DNA of 64,000 bases from Actinokineospora bangkokensis (lineage in GTDB: Bacteria; Actinomycetota; Actinomycetes; Mycobacteriales; Pseudonocardiaceae): positions 155,125 to 219,124 of the forward strand of contig NZ_MKQR01000016.1 in NCBI RefSeq assembly GCF_001940455.1, given 5' to 3'. Under the pieces are notes generated by a model that saw only the letters and a list, made by a program, of their open reading frames with translations, ran no database searches and was not told the origin of the DNA. Every line of letters starts with the position of its first letter. Position 1 is the first letter of the stretch. The position numbers and the translations under genes were made by a program. Of this stretch, positions 34,276 to 43,253 are shown in pieces.

Positions 34276-34893
34276 GTGCGGGTGGTCATCGCGGGCGGAC
34301 ACGGCGGAGCCGGGCTGGAGCTGGCCGGGCGGCTCGTCGACCGGGGCGACTCGGTGGTGGTGCTGGTGCCCGAGGACCGGTTCACCGAGCGGGTCCGGGC
34401 CACCGGCGCGCACGCCGCGGTGCTGGGGCCGCGCGGCCTGCTGGAGTCCCTGCCGGGCGCCGACGCGCTGGTGTTCACCGGCGGGACCACGCGCGGCCCG
34501 TCCGAGCGGCCCGGGTCGGTGGTCTACGCCGAGGGCGCCGCGGCGGTGGGGGTGCGGCGGTACGTGGTGCTGTCCACGGCGGTGCCGGTGGCGCGGCCGG
34601 ACGACACCCCCGAGCGGATCGCCTACCTGCGGGCGCGCGCCGAGAGCGAGGCCGAGCTGACCCGGCACGACCTGGACTGGACGGTGGTGCGGGCCGGGCG
34701 GATGACCGACGCCCCGGCCACCGGCCTAGTCACCGTGGGCGACGTGGCGGACGTGCGCGCCGGTGAGGTGCCGCGGGCGGACGTGGCGGAGGTCCTGGCC
34801 GAACTGGTGCGCGGCGGGTGGGGCGCGCGGCGCGAGGTGGGCGTGGGGGCCGGGTCGGTGCCGGTGGCGGCGGCGGTGCGCGCGCTGGGGTGA
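34276..34893 (+). CDS. NAD(P)-binding (atypical SDR/NmrA-like) protein
   Basis: This 205-residue Rossmann protein has VVIAGGHGGAGLELAGRLVDRGD at the start, ALVFTGGTTRG, RRYVVLSTAVPVARP and LDWTVVRAGRMTD, typical of atypical SDRs. The usual catalytic YxxxK is absent, so it may be a sensor or reductase. The GTG at 34276 follows a TAGAGT −10 box (34264-34269) and is probably leaderless. Confidence 0.82.
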   Translation: MRVVIAGGHGGAGLELAGRLVDRGDSVVVLVPEDRFTERVRATGAHAAVLGPRGLLESLPGADALVFTGGTTRGPSERPGSVVYAEGAAAVGVRRYVVLSTAVPVARPDDTPERIAYLRARAESEAELTRHDLDWTVVRAGRMTDAPATGLVTVGDVADVRAGEVPRADVAEVLAELVRGGWGARREVGVGAGSVPVAAAVRALG

Positions 34894-34985
34894 CCGCGCT
34901 GGGGTGGAGGCCGAGCCCGGCCCGGTGATCCGACCGTTACCCCGGGGCAGCACGCGCGGGCGCGCCTCGTGGCAGCGTGGGCACC

Positions 34986-35768
34986 ATGGACCAGAACAGC
35001 GTGCTCGCGGTGGTGGACCCCGGCGCCCCCTGGCGACCGGGCGACGCCTGGCTGGCGGGCGGCACGCAGCTGTTCTCCGAGCCGCACCCGCACGTGCGCC
35101 GGTTCCGGGACCTGACCCGCGCGGGCTGGGAGCCGCTGACCTGGGACGGCGACGCGCTGGAGGTGGCCGCCACGTGCACCGTCGCGGAGCTGTCGCGCTT
35201 CGCCGGGCAGCGGGGCGGGGCCGTCGGGCAGCTGGTGGAGCAGTGCTGCCGGGCCTTCCTCGCCTCGTTCAAGGTGTGGAACGCGGCCACGGTGGGCGGC
35301 AACCTGTGCAACGCGCTGCCCGCCGGGCCGATGATCTCGCTGTTCAGCGCCCTGGACGGGTCGTGCCTGCTGCTGCGCGACGGGCAGCGGCGGCGCGTGC
35401 CCGCGGTGGGGTTCGCGCGGGGGCCGGGCGAGTCGGTGCTCGCGGACGGGGAGCTGCTGCGCTCGATCACCGTCCCGGCCGCCGCGTGGGACCGGCGCTA
35501 CGCCTTCCGGCAGGTGTCCCTGCACGCCCAGGGCCGCTCCGCCGCGCTGCTGATCGGCAGCTCGGACGGCGGCTTCGCGCTGACGATCACCGCGTCCACC
35601 CCGCGCCCGGTGCGCCTCGCCTTCCCCGGCACCCCGACCGCGGCCGAGCTGGCGCGGGCGGTCGAGGAGGGCGTCACCGAGTGGTATGACGACGTCCACG
35701 GCCTGCCCGCCTGGCGCAGGCACATGACGCTGCGGTTGGCCGAGGAGATCCGGGGGGAGCTGGCGTGA
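34986..35768 (+). CDS. FAD-binding (medium) subunit of a molybdenum hydroxylase
   Basis: This 260-residue protein has the CoxM/XdhB-type FAD fold: LAGGTQLFSEPHP near the N-terminus, TWDGDALEVAATCTVAELS, and FKVWNAATVGGNLCNALPAGPM, where the TxGGN loop contacts FAD. It passes electrons from the Fe-S clusters of the next protein to an acceptor. Start ATG at 34986; the GTG at 34977 is possible. Its stop overlaps the GTG of the large subunit (GTGA), so they form one complex. Confidence 0.9.
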   Translation: MDQNSVLAVVDPGAPWRPGDAWLAGGTQLFSEPHPHVRRFRDLTRAGWEPLTWDGDALEVAATCTVAELSRFAGQRGGAVGQLVEQCCRAFLASFKVWNAATVGGNLCNALPAGPMISLFSALDGSCLLLRDGQRRRVPAVGFARGPGESVLADGELLRSITVPAAAWDRRYAFRQVSLHAQGRSAALLIGSSDGGFALTITASTPRPVRLAFPGTPTAAELARAVEEGVTEWYDDVHGLPAWRRHMTLRLAEEIRGELA

Positions 35769-38356
35769 GCTTCAGGGTGGAGGTCAACGGCCGGGAGCAC
35801 CGCGACGAGCCGGGGGCGGGCCAGTGCCTGCGGACCTACCTGCGCGGCCAGGGGTGGTTCGGGGTCAAGAAGGGGTGCGACGCGGGCGACTGCGGGGCGT
35901 GCACCGTGCACGTGGACGGGGTTCCGGTGCACAGCTGCCTGTACCCGGCGCTGCGGGCGGACGGCAAGGCCGTGACCACCGTGGAGGGCTTGGCCGCCGA
36001 CGGGCACCTGCACCCGGTGCAGCAGCAGTTCCTGGAGGCCCAGGGGTTCCAGTGCGGGTTCTGCACGGCCGGGTTCGTGATGACCACCGCGGCGCTCGAC
36101 GACGAGGCGCGGGCGGACCTGCCGCGCGCGCTCAAGGGCAACCTGTGCCGCTGCACCGGCTACCGGGCCATCGAGGACGCGATCACCGGGGTGAAGCACG
36201 TCGAGGACCCGGCCCCGGGGGACGCCGTGGGGCGCAACCTCGCCGCCCCGGCGGGGCCGCAGGTCGTCACGGGCACCGCCCGGTACACCTTCGACGTCGA
36301 CGTCCCCGGCCTGCTGCACCTCAAGCTGGTGCGGTCGCCGCACGCCCACGCGCGCGTCACGCGCATCGACGCGACCGACGCGCTCGCGGTGCCGGGCGTG
36401 CGGCTGGTGCTGACCCACGAGGACGCGCCCGACCGGTGGTACTCCTCCGGCCAGCACGAGCACGTGGGCGACGACCCGGCGGACACGCGGGTGTTCGACG
36501 ACGTGGTGCGGCACGTGGGGCAGCGGGTGGCGGCCGTGGTCGCCGAGACCGAGGCCGCCGCGGAGCGGGCCGCCCGGCTGGTGCGGGTCGACTACGAGGT
36601 GCTGCCCGCCGTGCTCGACCCGCACGAGGCGATGCTGCCCGGGGCGCCGGTGGTGCACGACAAGGACGGCGCGGTGGCCGGGATCGCGCGCCCCCAGGAC
36701 AACGTCCTCGCCGAACTGCACGAGGAACTGGGCGACGTCGCGGCGGGCCTGGCCGAGGCCGACGAGGTGTACCGGGGCACCTACCGCACCCAGCGCGTCG
36801 CCCACGCCGCCCTGGAGACCCACGGCGCGGTGGCGTGGTTCGACGACTCCGGGCGGCTGGTGGTGCGGTCGAGCACGCAGGTGCCGTTCCTGGCCAAGCG
36901 CACCCTGTCGCGGCTGTTCGACCTCGACGACGTGCGGGTGGTCGCGGGCCGGGTCGGCGGCGGCTTCGGCGGCAAGCAGGAGGTGCTGGTCGAGGACGTG
37001 GTGGCGCTCGCGGCCCTGCGCCTGCGCGAACCGGTGAAGCTGGAGCTGACCCGCGCCGAGCAGTTCTGCGGCACCACCACCCGCCACCCCTTCACCGTCG
37101 AGGTCGAACTGGGCGCCACGCGCGACGGCACCCTCACCGCCCTGCGCGTGCACGCCGTCAGCGACACCGGCGCCTACGGCAACCACGGCCCGGGTGTGCT
37201 GTTCCACGGCTGCGGGGAGTCCACAGCGGCCTACCGCTGCCCGAACAAGCGCACCGACGGCTACGCCGTCTACACCCACAACGTGCCCTCCGGCGCCTTC
37301 CGCGGCTACGGCCTCGGTCAGGTGACCTTCGCCGTCGAGAGCGCGATGGACGAACTGGCCCGCCGCATCGGCATGGACCCCGTCGACTTCCGCGCCCGCA
37401 ACGTGGTCCGCACCGGCGAGACGCTGCGAACCGCCGCGGGCGACGAGAACGACCTGCTCGTCAGCAGCTCCGGCGTCGACCAGTGCCTCGACGTGGTGCG
37501 GCGCGTGCGGGACGAACCCGTGGGCCCGGTACCGGAGGGGTGGCTAGTGGGCCAGGGATCGGCCCTGGCGATGATCGCCACCGTGCCACCCCGGGGCCAC
37601 TTCGCCCACGCCGCCCTGGAACTGGCGGGCGAGGAGTTCGTGCTGTCGGTGGGTACCGCCGAGTTCGGCAACGGGTCGACGACCGTCCACCGGCAACTGG
37701 TGGCGTCCACCTTGGGCATCGCGGTCGACCGCGTGCGGGTCGCGCAGTCCGACACCGACCTGGTCGCGCACGACACGGGCGCGTTCGGGTCCACGGGGGT
37801 GGTGATCGCGGGCACCGCCGTGCTGCGGGCCGCCGAGGCGATGAAGGAGCAGCTGGCTGCTTCCGGTGCGCGGCCAGGGCTTCGCACCACGGGCTACTTC
37901 GACGGCACGCCGCGCGCCGTGGCGTTCAACGTGCAGTGGTTCCGTGTCGCGGTGGACCCCGGGACCGGTGAGGTGCGGGTGCTGCGGAGCGTGCACGCGG
38001 CGGACGCGGGGGTGGTGATGAACCCGATGCAGTGCCGGGGGCAGGTCGAGGGTGGGGTGGCGCAGGGGTTGGGGGCGACGGTGGCGGAACACGTGGACGT
38101 GGGGGCCGGTGGGGAGGTGACCACGGCCGCGTTCCGGCAGTACCGGGTGCCGACGTTCGGGGACGTACCGCGGACTGAGGTGGTGTTCGCCGATGTGGTG
38201 GACCCGCTGGGGCCGTTGGGGGCGAAGTCGATGAGCGAGAGCCCGTTCAACCCGGTGGCGCCCGCGTACGCGAACGCGGTGCGGGATGCCACGGGGGTGC
38301 GGTTCCGGGAACTGCCGATGACGCGGGACCGGGTGTGGCTGGGGTTGCAGGGGTGA
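35765..38356 (+). CDS. Molybdenum hydroxylase with fused 2Fe-2S and molybdopterin domains (xanthine/aldehyde dehydrogenase family)
   Basis: This 863-residue protein begins with a plant-type 2Fe-2S domain (Cys 38, 43, 46 and 58) and a second 2Fe-2S domain (QCGFC at 97-100 and CRC at 128-130). It continues into the Mo-cofactor domains: GRVGGGFGGKQEVLVEDV, GAFRGYGLGQVTF, and GAKSMSES with the likely catalytic Glu near residue 825. In most bacteria these two parts are separate subunits, with FAD joined to one or alone. Here the FAD part is a separate, upstream gene. The substrate (purine, aldehyde or N-heterocycle) is not clear. No XdhC/MocA-type maturation gene is adjacent. Confidence 0.92.
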   Translation: MSFRVEVNGREHRDEPGAGQCLRTYLRGQGWFGVKKGCDAGDCGACTVHVDGVPVHSCLYPALRADGKAVTTVEGLAADGHLHPVQQQFLEAQGFQCGFCTAGFVMTTAALDDEARADLPRALKGNLCRCTGYRAIEDAITGVKHVEDPAPGDAVGRNLAAPAGPQVVTGTARYTFDVDVPGLLHLKLVRSPHAHARVTRIDATDALAVPGVRLVLTHEDAPDRWYSSGQHEHVGDDPADTRVFDDVVRHVGQRVAAVVAETEAAAERAARLVRVDYEVLPAVLDPHEAMLPGAPVVHDKDGAVAGIARPQDNVLAELHEELGDVAAGLAEADEVYRGTYRTQRVAHAALETHGAVAWFDDSGRLVVRSSTQVPFLAKRTLSRLFDLDDVRVVAGRVGGGFGGKQEVLVEDVVALAALRLREPVKLELTRAEQFCGTTTRHPFTVEVELGATRDGTLTALRVHAVSDTGAYGNHGPGVLFHGCGESTAAYRCPNKRTDGYAVYTHNVPSGAFRGYGLGQVTFAVESAMDELARRIGMDPVDFRARNVVRTGETLRTAAGDENDLLVSSSGVDQCLDVVRRVRDEPVGPVPEGWLVGQGSALAMIATVPPRGHFAHAALELAGEEFVLSVGTAEFGNGSTTVHRQLVASTLGIAVDRVRVAQSDTDLVAHDTGAFGSTGVVIAGTAVLRAAEAMKEQLAASGARPGLRTTGYFDGTPRAVAFNVQWFRVAVDPGTGEVRVLRSVHAADAGVVMNPMQCRGQVEGGVAQGLGATVAEHVDVGAGGEVTTAAFRQYRVPTFGDVPRTEVVFADVVDPLGPLGAKSMSESPFNPVAPAYANAVRDATGVRFRELPMTRDRVWLGLQG

Positions 38357-38368
38357 CGCGCTGGGGGG

Positions 38369-38423
38369 CTCTGCTGCGCAGGGCGTGGGATCTTGTTGGC
38401 GTGCAGGGGTCTCTGCTGCGCAG
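38369..38423. repeat. Short direct repeats flanking palindromic element copy A
   Basis: CTCTGCTGCGCAG occurs at 38369-38381 and 38411-38423, 42 bp apart, just before the long palindromic element. Copy B (55.9 kb) is preceded by a similar but different short repeat series containing TGCTTGCGC. The stretch 38357-38772 holds no gene apart from these repeats and the element; 38667-38772 is plain G-rich sequence. Confidence 0.75.
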
Positions 38424-38437
38424 AGTGTGAAAAGAAG

Positions 38438-38666
38438 CGGGATTTTGGGGGCTTGCCCGGGTGGGTGGTTCTGCTTGACAGGGGCCCCTGCGGCGATCAT
38501 GTGCTCGGGGTGGGGAAAAGGTGAGGCCTACGGCCCCACCCCCCGCCGTGGGTAGCACATGATCGCCTTCCCCTGTCAAGCACAACCACCCACCCGGGCA
38601 GACCCGTAGCCGGGCCGCCGGTTGCGTTGTGCTCCGGTTCTTTGGGGAGCGAGTTGGGTGGGGGGT
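38438..38666. repeat. Dispersed long-hairpin element, copy A
   Basis: This 229-bp stretch is about 96 % identical (8 mismatches, no gaps) to 56001-56229. Its core is an inverted repeat. The left arm at 38455-38505 (beginning GCCCGGGTGGGTGGTT) pairs with the right arm at 38554-38599, as 30 bp with one mismatch, an uneven bulge, then 14 bp ending ATCATGTGCT. The 48-nt loop contains a second stem (GGTGAGGCC/GGCCCCACC, one mismatch). It lies between the convergent Mo-hydroxylase and lamin-tail genes. It may be a bidirectional terminator, a MITE-like mobile repeat or a structured RNA. Confidence 0.9.
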
Positions 38667-38772
38667 GAGGGCGGGCGGGGGTTAGGGAGGGGGGTGGGGG
38701 GCTGTGGGTGGGGCACGCCTGGGCCGGCTTCGGGCGGCCCAGGCGTGCGAGGAGTGAGGTTGGGGGACGGGG

Positions 38773-39642
38773 TTAGGGCTTGGCGACCTTGTCGCCGTAG
38801 GCGTAGGTGGAGGCGGGGGGTGTGGGGGCGGCGGGGTTGGTGAGGACGGCGGTGTCGCCCTTGTCGTTCCAGATGGGGCGCTTGATGCCGTAGTTGAACC
38901 CGCCCCACTCGGGGTGGTTCTCGTTGGTGTAGACGCGGATGCGCTGGCCGGGGGCGAGGACGGTGCCCGGGGGGAAGGTGAAGTCCTGGCCCCGGTCGTC
39001 GGCGCCGAGCTTCCAGCCGCTGATGTCGGCGGGGGCGGTGCCGCGGTTGACGATCTCGACGTACTCGTCGGCCTGGGAGCCCTTGACCTCGCCCTTGAAG
39101 CGGACGTTGGTGATGACCGGGTCGGGTTTGCCCGCGACGGCGAACAGGGCGACGATGTCGGCGCTGTTGGCGGAGTTCTCCTGGCTGACGAAGCGGCGGA
39201 CGACCTGGCCGCCCTGCTTAAAGCCGCTGATGAGCACCGCGTACTCGGTGCCGTCGATGGTGACCGTCTGCGGGGAGACGAACGTGGGCAGGTCGACCAG
39301 GTCCTCCGGGGCGGGCCCGACGTTCGGGGTCTCGTTGTGGTGGAAGGTGAAGCTGAAGTCGGCCTTCGTGCCGTCCTCGAAGGTGACGACCACGGTCAGG
39401 TTGACGTCGAACTCCTGCTGGGGCAGGCCCGTGATCGGGAAGTTCTCGTGCGTGAAGGTCCCCAGGGTGAACTCCGTGCCGTCCGTGCGGACCTCGACCT
39501 CACCGCCGCGGAAGACGTACCCGCTCTGCCCGCTCCCGCCCGCCGGGACCCCCCAGGTGATCCGGTCGGTGGTGAGCCCGTTCAGGTTCGGCGGGGCGAT
39601 GCTGATGGTCGGCCAGGAACCGCCGGTGACTGCCTTGCTCAA
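38773..39642 (-). CDS. Choice-of-anchor-K-like plus lamin-tail-domain protein
   Basis: This 289-residue protein has two all-beta parts. Residues ~1-110 contain DRITWGVPAGGSGQSGYVF and LGTFTHENFPITGLPQ, resembling the choice-of-anchor K domain. Residues ~185-280 form a lamin-tail (LTD) Ig-like domain: GSQADEYVEIVNRGTAPADI, SGWKLGADD, FPPGTVLAPGQRIRVYTNE. There is no signal peptide or anchor, so it seems cytoplasmic, although such domains are usually exported. The TTG at 39642 has GAGGAGA just upstream; an ATG is absent. Function unknown. Confidence 0.75.
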   Translation of the reverse strand: MSKAVTGGSWPTISIAPPNLNGLTTDRITWGVPAGGSGQSGYVFRGGEVEVRTDGTEFTLGTFTHENFPITGLPQQEFDVNLTVVVTFEDGTKADFSFTFHHNETPNVGPAPEDLVDLPTFVSPQTVTIDGTEYAVLISGFKQGGQVVRRFVSQENSANSADIVALFAVAGKPDPVITNVRFKGEVKGSQADEYVEIVNRGTAPADISGWKLGADDRGQDFTFPPGTVLAPGQRIRVYTNENHPEWGGFNYGIKRPIWNDKGDTAVLTNPAAPTPPASTYAYGDKVAKP

Positions 39643-39851
39643 GCGCTCTCCTCGGTCGTGTGCGTGTGGCACCAGCACTTGCACCTGCACGACCGGGCCC
39701 GGTCGGTGGCAACACCAGGACCGCCCCAAGATCACCGCGTACCGCTGGACGAGTGAGCCTCACCGTGGTGGTTTCCGGACGCCATCCCTTGTGCGGCAAC
39801 GACCTTGGGCCGAACCGGTGATCTTGTCCGGGCGCGGGTGCCGAACCGGGT

Positions 39852-42800
39852 TCAGGGCCAAGGGGTGGCCGCGTCGAGGAGGCCGATCATGCCGGACACG
39901 AGGCGCATCTGGGGGATGGTGCGGATGTCGGCCTCCACCAGGCGGGGGGAGCAGACCAGCACCGCCAGGGCCTGCGCCCGGGAAAGCGCGACGTTGAGGC
40001 GGTTGCGGGAGAGCAGGAAGTCCAGGCCGCGCGGCAGGTCGGTGGCCGAGGAGGAGGTCATGGTGGCGATGACCACGGGCGCTTCCTGGCCCTGGAAGCG
40101 GTCCACCGTGCCCACACGGGCCTCGCCGTGCCCCGCTTCGGCCAGGGCCTGGGACACCACGCGCTGCTGGAGGTTGTAGGGGGCGACCACGAGCACGTCC
40201 GCCGCCGTCAGCGGGCGCACCGCGCCGCGGTCGTCCCACGAGCGGCCCACGAGGGAGTCGATGACGCGCACCACCTCGCGGGCCTCCTCCACCGAGCGGG
40301 TGGTGTTGCCCTCGTGCTCGACGGTGTGGGCGTAGAGGCCCTGCGGGATGCCCTCGATGGCGCGGCCCGCGGCGGTGGGGTGCGATTGCAGCAGGCCCGC
40401 GTAGGACAGGTGGGACACCGGCTTGCAGACGGCCGGGTGCATGCGGCGGGTCTCGTCGAGGAAGTAGCCCAGTTCGGGGGGCACGACGTCGGCGGCGCCG
40501 ATGAGGTGGCCCAGGGCGGAGGCCTCCGCGCCCGCGGGGTGGGTGCCCTGCACCACCTGCGGCAGCTGCTGCGGGTCGCCCAGCAGGACCACCGAGGTCG
40601 CCGAGGACGACACCGCGAGCGCGTCGGCGAGGGCGAACTGGCCCGCCTCGTCGACCAGCAGCACGTCGAAGGGCTCCTCGCGCAGCAGCGGGTTCGCCAG
40701 GTTCCAGGCGGTGCCGCCGACCAGGTGGCCGTCGGGGTGGTCGGCGCGCCAGGCCGCCAGCGCCCTGGGGGTCTTCGGCTGGTCCCAGGCGACCTCGCCC
40801 GCCTGGCCGGACTTGGGGATCTTGGCGGTGGGCACCGCGGGGTCGGCGGCCAGCGCGGCGGACAGCACGTTCTCCACCGCCTTGTGGCTGGTGGAGGTGA
40901 CCGCGACGGTCTTGCCGCCGCCGACCAGGTGCGCGATCAGCCGCGCGGCCAGGTAGGTCTTGCCCGCGCCGGGTGGGCCCTGCACGGCGAGCACCGAGCG
41001 GTCGAGCCGGTCGACCGCCTCGACGACCGTCTCCACCAGCTCGAAGCTCGGGTCCGGCAGCCGGGTGCCGCGGCGGGTGCGCGGGGCGAGCCTGCGCAGC
41101 AGGTCGACGCCGGGGTGGGCGGGCAGCGCGGGCAGGGCCGCGATCACCTGCCGCACCAGGTCGTGCAGGGCCTGCTCCTTGACCTTGGTCGAGATGGGCC
41201 TGCCGGGCAGCACAGCCTGCGGCGCCCCGGCGGGCTCGGCGTCGACCGGGGCGGTCTCCTCCAGCTCCAGCCGGTCCGCGCGGGCGGCGACGACGGTGGC
41301 CTCGGTGCTCGTGCCGTCGTGGCGCAGCAGCACCTGGTCACCGACGGCGAACGGGTGCGGGCGGTCCTGGTCGGTGCTCATCCGGACGGTGCGGCGGGCC
41401 TTCTTCTGCCTGCCGGTGGGGGCGACCCACTCCCCCACCTCGGTGGTGACGGGGACGGCGCAGGTGGTGTCGGACTCCAGGTCGGTCAGCGGCGCCTCCA
41501 TCCGGTGGAAGAACTCCCACCACGCCGGGTTGGCCTCGCGCCGGTAGTAGCCGACGAGCGCGGCCAGCAGCGCCCGCGCCCGGTCGTCCGGGGACTGCTC
41601 GGCCGGGTCCTCGGGCAGCCCGTCGAGCAGCGGCCCCACCAGGGCGGCGATCTCGGCCTCGCGGGCGGCTCGCTCCTCGGCGCGGGAGTCGTCGGGCAGC
41701 TCCAGCGGTTCCGGCGCCACGGTCTCGATGCCGTGCTCGGCGCGCACGCGGTGCAGGAAGCGGAACAGCTCAAGCGTGGACACGCAGTCGTACTCGTTGT
41801 AGTCGCCGATGCCGCGCAGCACCTCCCCCGCCCGCTCGTGCTCGCCGAGCTGGGTCAGGGTCAGGTACTCCTCGTAGGCCTCGATCGACGACGCGGCCGT
41901 CTTCACCTCGCCCTCGCGCGCGGTCTCCATGTAGAGCGGTTCGAGGTGCTTGATGGAGTACGACCGCTGCGACACCCGCAGCGCCTTGCGCACCACCGCG
42001 TACAGGTCGACCAGGGCGCCCCGGCGCAGCAGGTCGTCGACCTGGGCCTCCCGGGTGCCGTGCAGCGCGGCCAGCCGCTTGACGGCGGTGACCTCGTAGG
42101 GCGCGTAGTGGTAGACGTGGGCGTCGGGGTGCTCGGCCAGCCGGGCGGTGGCGAAGTCGACGAAGTCCTCGAACGCCTGCTTCTCCTGCCGCCGCGAGTG
42201 CGCCCAGAACGGGTGGAACGTGCGCACCCCGTCCGCGGTGACGGCGCCGAACAGGTACTCCAGGCCGTCGCCGTCGAGCGCGTACGGGTCGCCCTCCATG
42301 TCGAAGAAGACGTCGCCGGGGCTGGGGGCGGGCAGCGCGGCCAGCACCGCGGGGGCGACCAGCTCGTAGCTGATCCGGCCGGTGGCGTCCTGGCGCACCT
42401 GGATGGCGGCCTGGGCGCGCAGCGCGGTGAACGAGCCCGGCGACATCGAGGCGGGCCGCTCGGTGGCCGCCGCGAGCGCGTCGATGGTGGCCACCCCCGC
42501 GGCGGTGAGCTTGCGCCGCTGGTCCTGGCTGATCCCGGCGACCAGCGACAGGTCGCGGTCGGTCGAGCGCCCGTCGGCGCAGTGCTGGGCGAACGAGCAG
42601 GTGCCGCAGGCGGGGCGCTCGTCGGCCCACAGGCGCGCGGGCAGCGCCACCGCCCGCCTGCGCAGCCGGGCGCGCAGCCTGCGCAGCAGCGGCAGGAAGT
42701 CGTCGACCCGCAGCGTCTCGGTGGACCCGTCGCCGAGCAGCAGGTGCATGTGCGGCCCGGCCGGGTGCCCGCTGCGGCGCAGCGCGTCGGCGTAGGCGGC

Positions 42801-43199
42801 GAGCTGGATCACCGCGCCGGGCCGGGCCCGCCTGGCCAGCTTGGTGTCGTAGACCTCGTAGCGCCCGTGCGCGTCGCGCTGCAGGAAGTCGGCGCGGCCG
42901 GAGAACTCGCCGTCGACGAACACCGCCTGGTAGACGACGTCGGCGCCCGCGCGCAGCGCGGCCTCGGTCTCCTTCGCGGCCAGCACGGGGTCGCGCTCGT
43001 CGATCTCGACCAGGGTGGCGGTGCGCTCGCGCAGCCGCCCGAGGGTGGCCCGCTCGTGGGCCTGCCCGTGCTTGGCGGCGAGCTGGTCACCCCCGCGCTG
43101 GGGGGCGGGGGCGCCGGGGAGACCGGCGCGGTGGGCCTGGGTGAGCACGCTCCGGTGGTCGCAGTCCAGGAGGTCGGCGAGATCGGAGGGCGTGTGCAC
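39852..43199 (-). CDS. TM0106-type RecB-like nuclease fused to an SF1 helicase
   Basis: This 1,115-residue protein has an N-terminal RecB/Cas4-like nuclease (FSGRADFLQ and YEVYDTKLARRARPGAVIQLAAYADAL). A single early Cys (LLDCDHRS) plus CGTCSFAQHC suggests a 4Fe-4S cluster. A RNase-H-like region with FFDMEGDPYALDG follows. The C-terminal SF1B/UPF1-like helicase has the Walker A QGPPGAGKTYLAARL, DVLLVDEAGQF, LLGDPQQLPQV, VGTVDRFQGQEAPV and the RNRLNVALSRAQ motif VI. It probably acts on DNA or RNA ends in repair; a phage-defence role is possible but unproven. The GTG at 43199 fits the family start (MHTPSDLADLLDCDH). Confidence 0.9.
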   Translation of the reverse strand: MHTPSDLADLLDCDHRSVLTQAHRAGLPGAPAPQRGGDQLAAKHGQAHERATLGRLRERTATLVEIDERDPVLAAKETEAALRAGADVVYQAVFVDGEFSGRADFLQRDAHGRYEVYDTKLARRARPGAVIQLAAYADALRRSGHPAGPHMHLLLGDGSTETLRVDDFLPLLRRLRARLRRRAVALPARLWADERPACGTCSFAQHCADGRSTDRDLSLVAGISQDQRRKLTAAGVATIDALAAATERPASMSPGSFTALRAQAAIQVRQDATGRISYELVAPAVLAALPAPSPGDVFFDMEGDPYALDGDGLEYLFGAVTADGVRTFHPFWAHSRRQEKQAFEDFVDFATARLAEHPDAHVYHYAPYEVTAVKRLAALHGTREAQVDDLLRRGALVDLYAVVRKALRVSQRSYSIKHLEPLYMETAREGEVKTAASSIEAYEEYLTLTQLGEHERAGEVLRGIGDYNEYDCVSTLELFRFLHRVRAEHGIETVAPEPLELPDDSRAEERAAREAEIAALVGPLLDGLPEDPAEQSPDDRARALLAALVGYYRREANPAWWEFFHRMEAPLTDLESDTTCAVPVTTEVGEWVAPTGRQKKARRTVRMSTDQDRPHPFAVGDQVLLRHDGTSTEATVVAARADRLELEETAPVDAEPAGAPQAVLPGRPISTKVKEQALHDLVRQVIAALPALPAHPGVDLLRRLAPRTRRGTRLPDPSFELVETVVEAVDRLDRSVLAVQGPPGAGKTYLAARLIAHLVGGGKTVAVTSTSHKAVENVLSAALAADPAVPTAKIPKSGQAGEVAWDQPKTPRALAAWRADHPDGHLVGGTAWNLANPLLREEPFDVLLVDEAGQFALADALAVSSSATSVVLLGDPQQLPQVVQGTHPAGAEASALGHLIGAADVVPPELGYFLDETRRMHPAVCKPVSHLSYAGLLQSHPTAAGRAIEGIPQGLYAHTVEHEGNTTRSVEEAREVVRVIDSLVGRSWDDRGAVRPLTAADVLVVAPYNLQQRVVSQALAEAGHGEARVGTVDRFQGQEAPVVIATMTSSSATDLPRGLDFLLSRNRLNVALSRAQALAVLVCSPRLVEADIRTIPQMRLVSGMIGLLDAATPWP

Positions 43200-43253
43200 C
43201 GCAGGGAGCCTGCCACCCCCGGTGCCCCAGGCGGCTCAGCGACACGCGTCCGG

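Noticed and set aside
34276-34893. Assembly factor (XdhC) for the Mo hydroxylase
   Set aside because: It has an SDR-like Rossmann start and lacks XdhC features; adjacency alone is not enough.
38247-38585. Open frame on the minus strand starting MCLTGEGDHVLPTAGGG, also present at 55.8-56.1 kb
   Set aside because: It lies wholly or partly in the palindromic element and its GC-rich arms, differs after the element and has no ribosome site; it is a by-product of the repeat.
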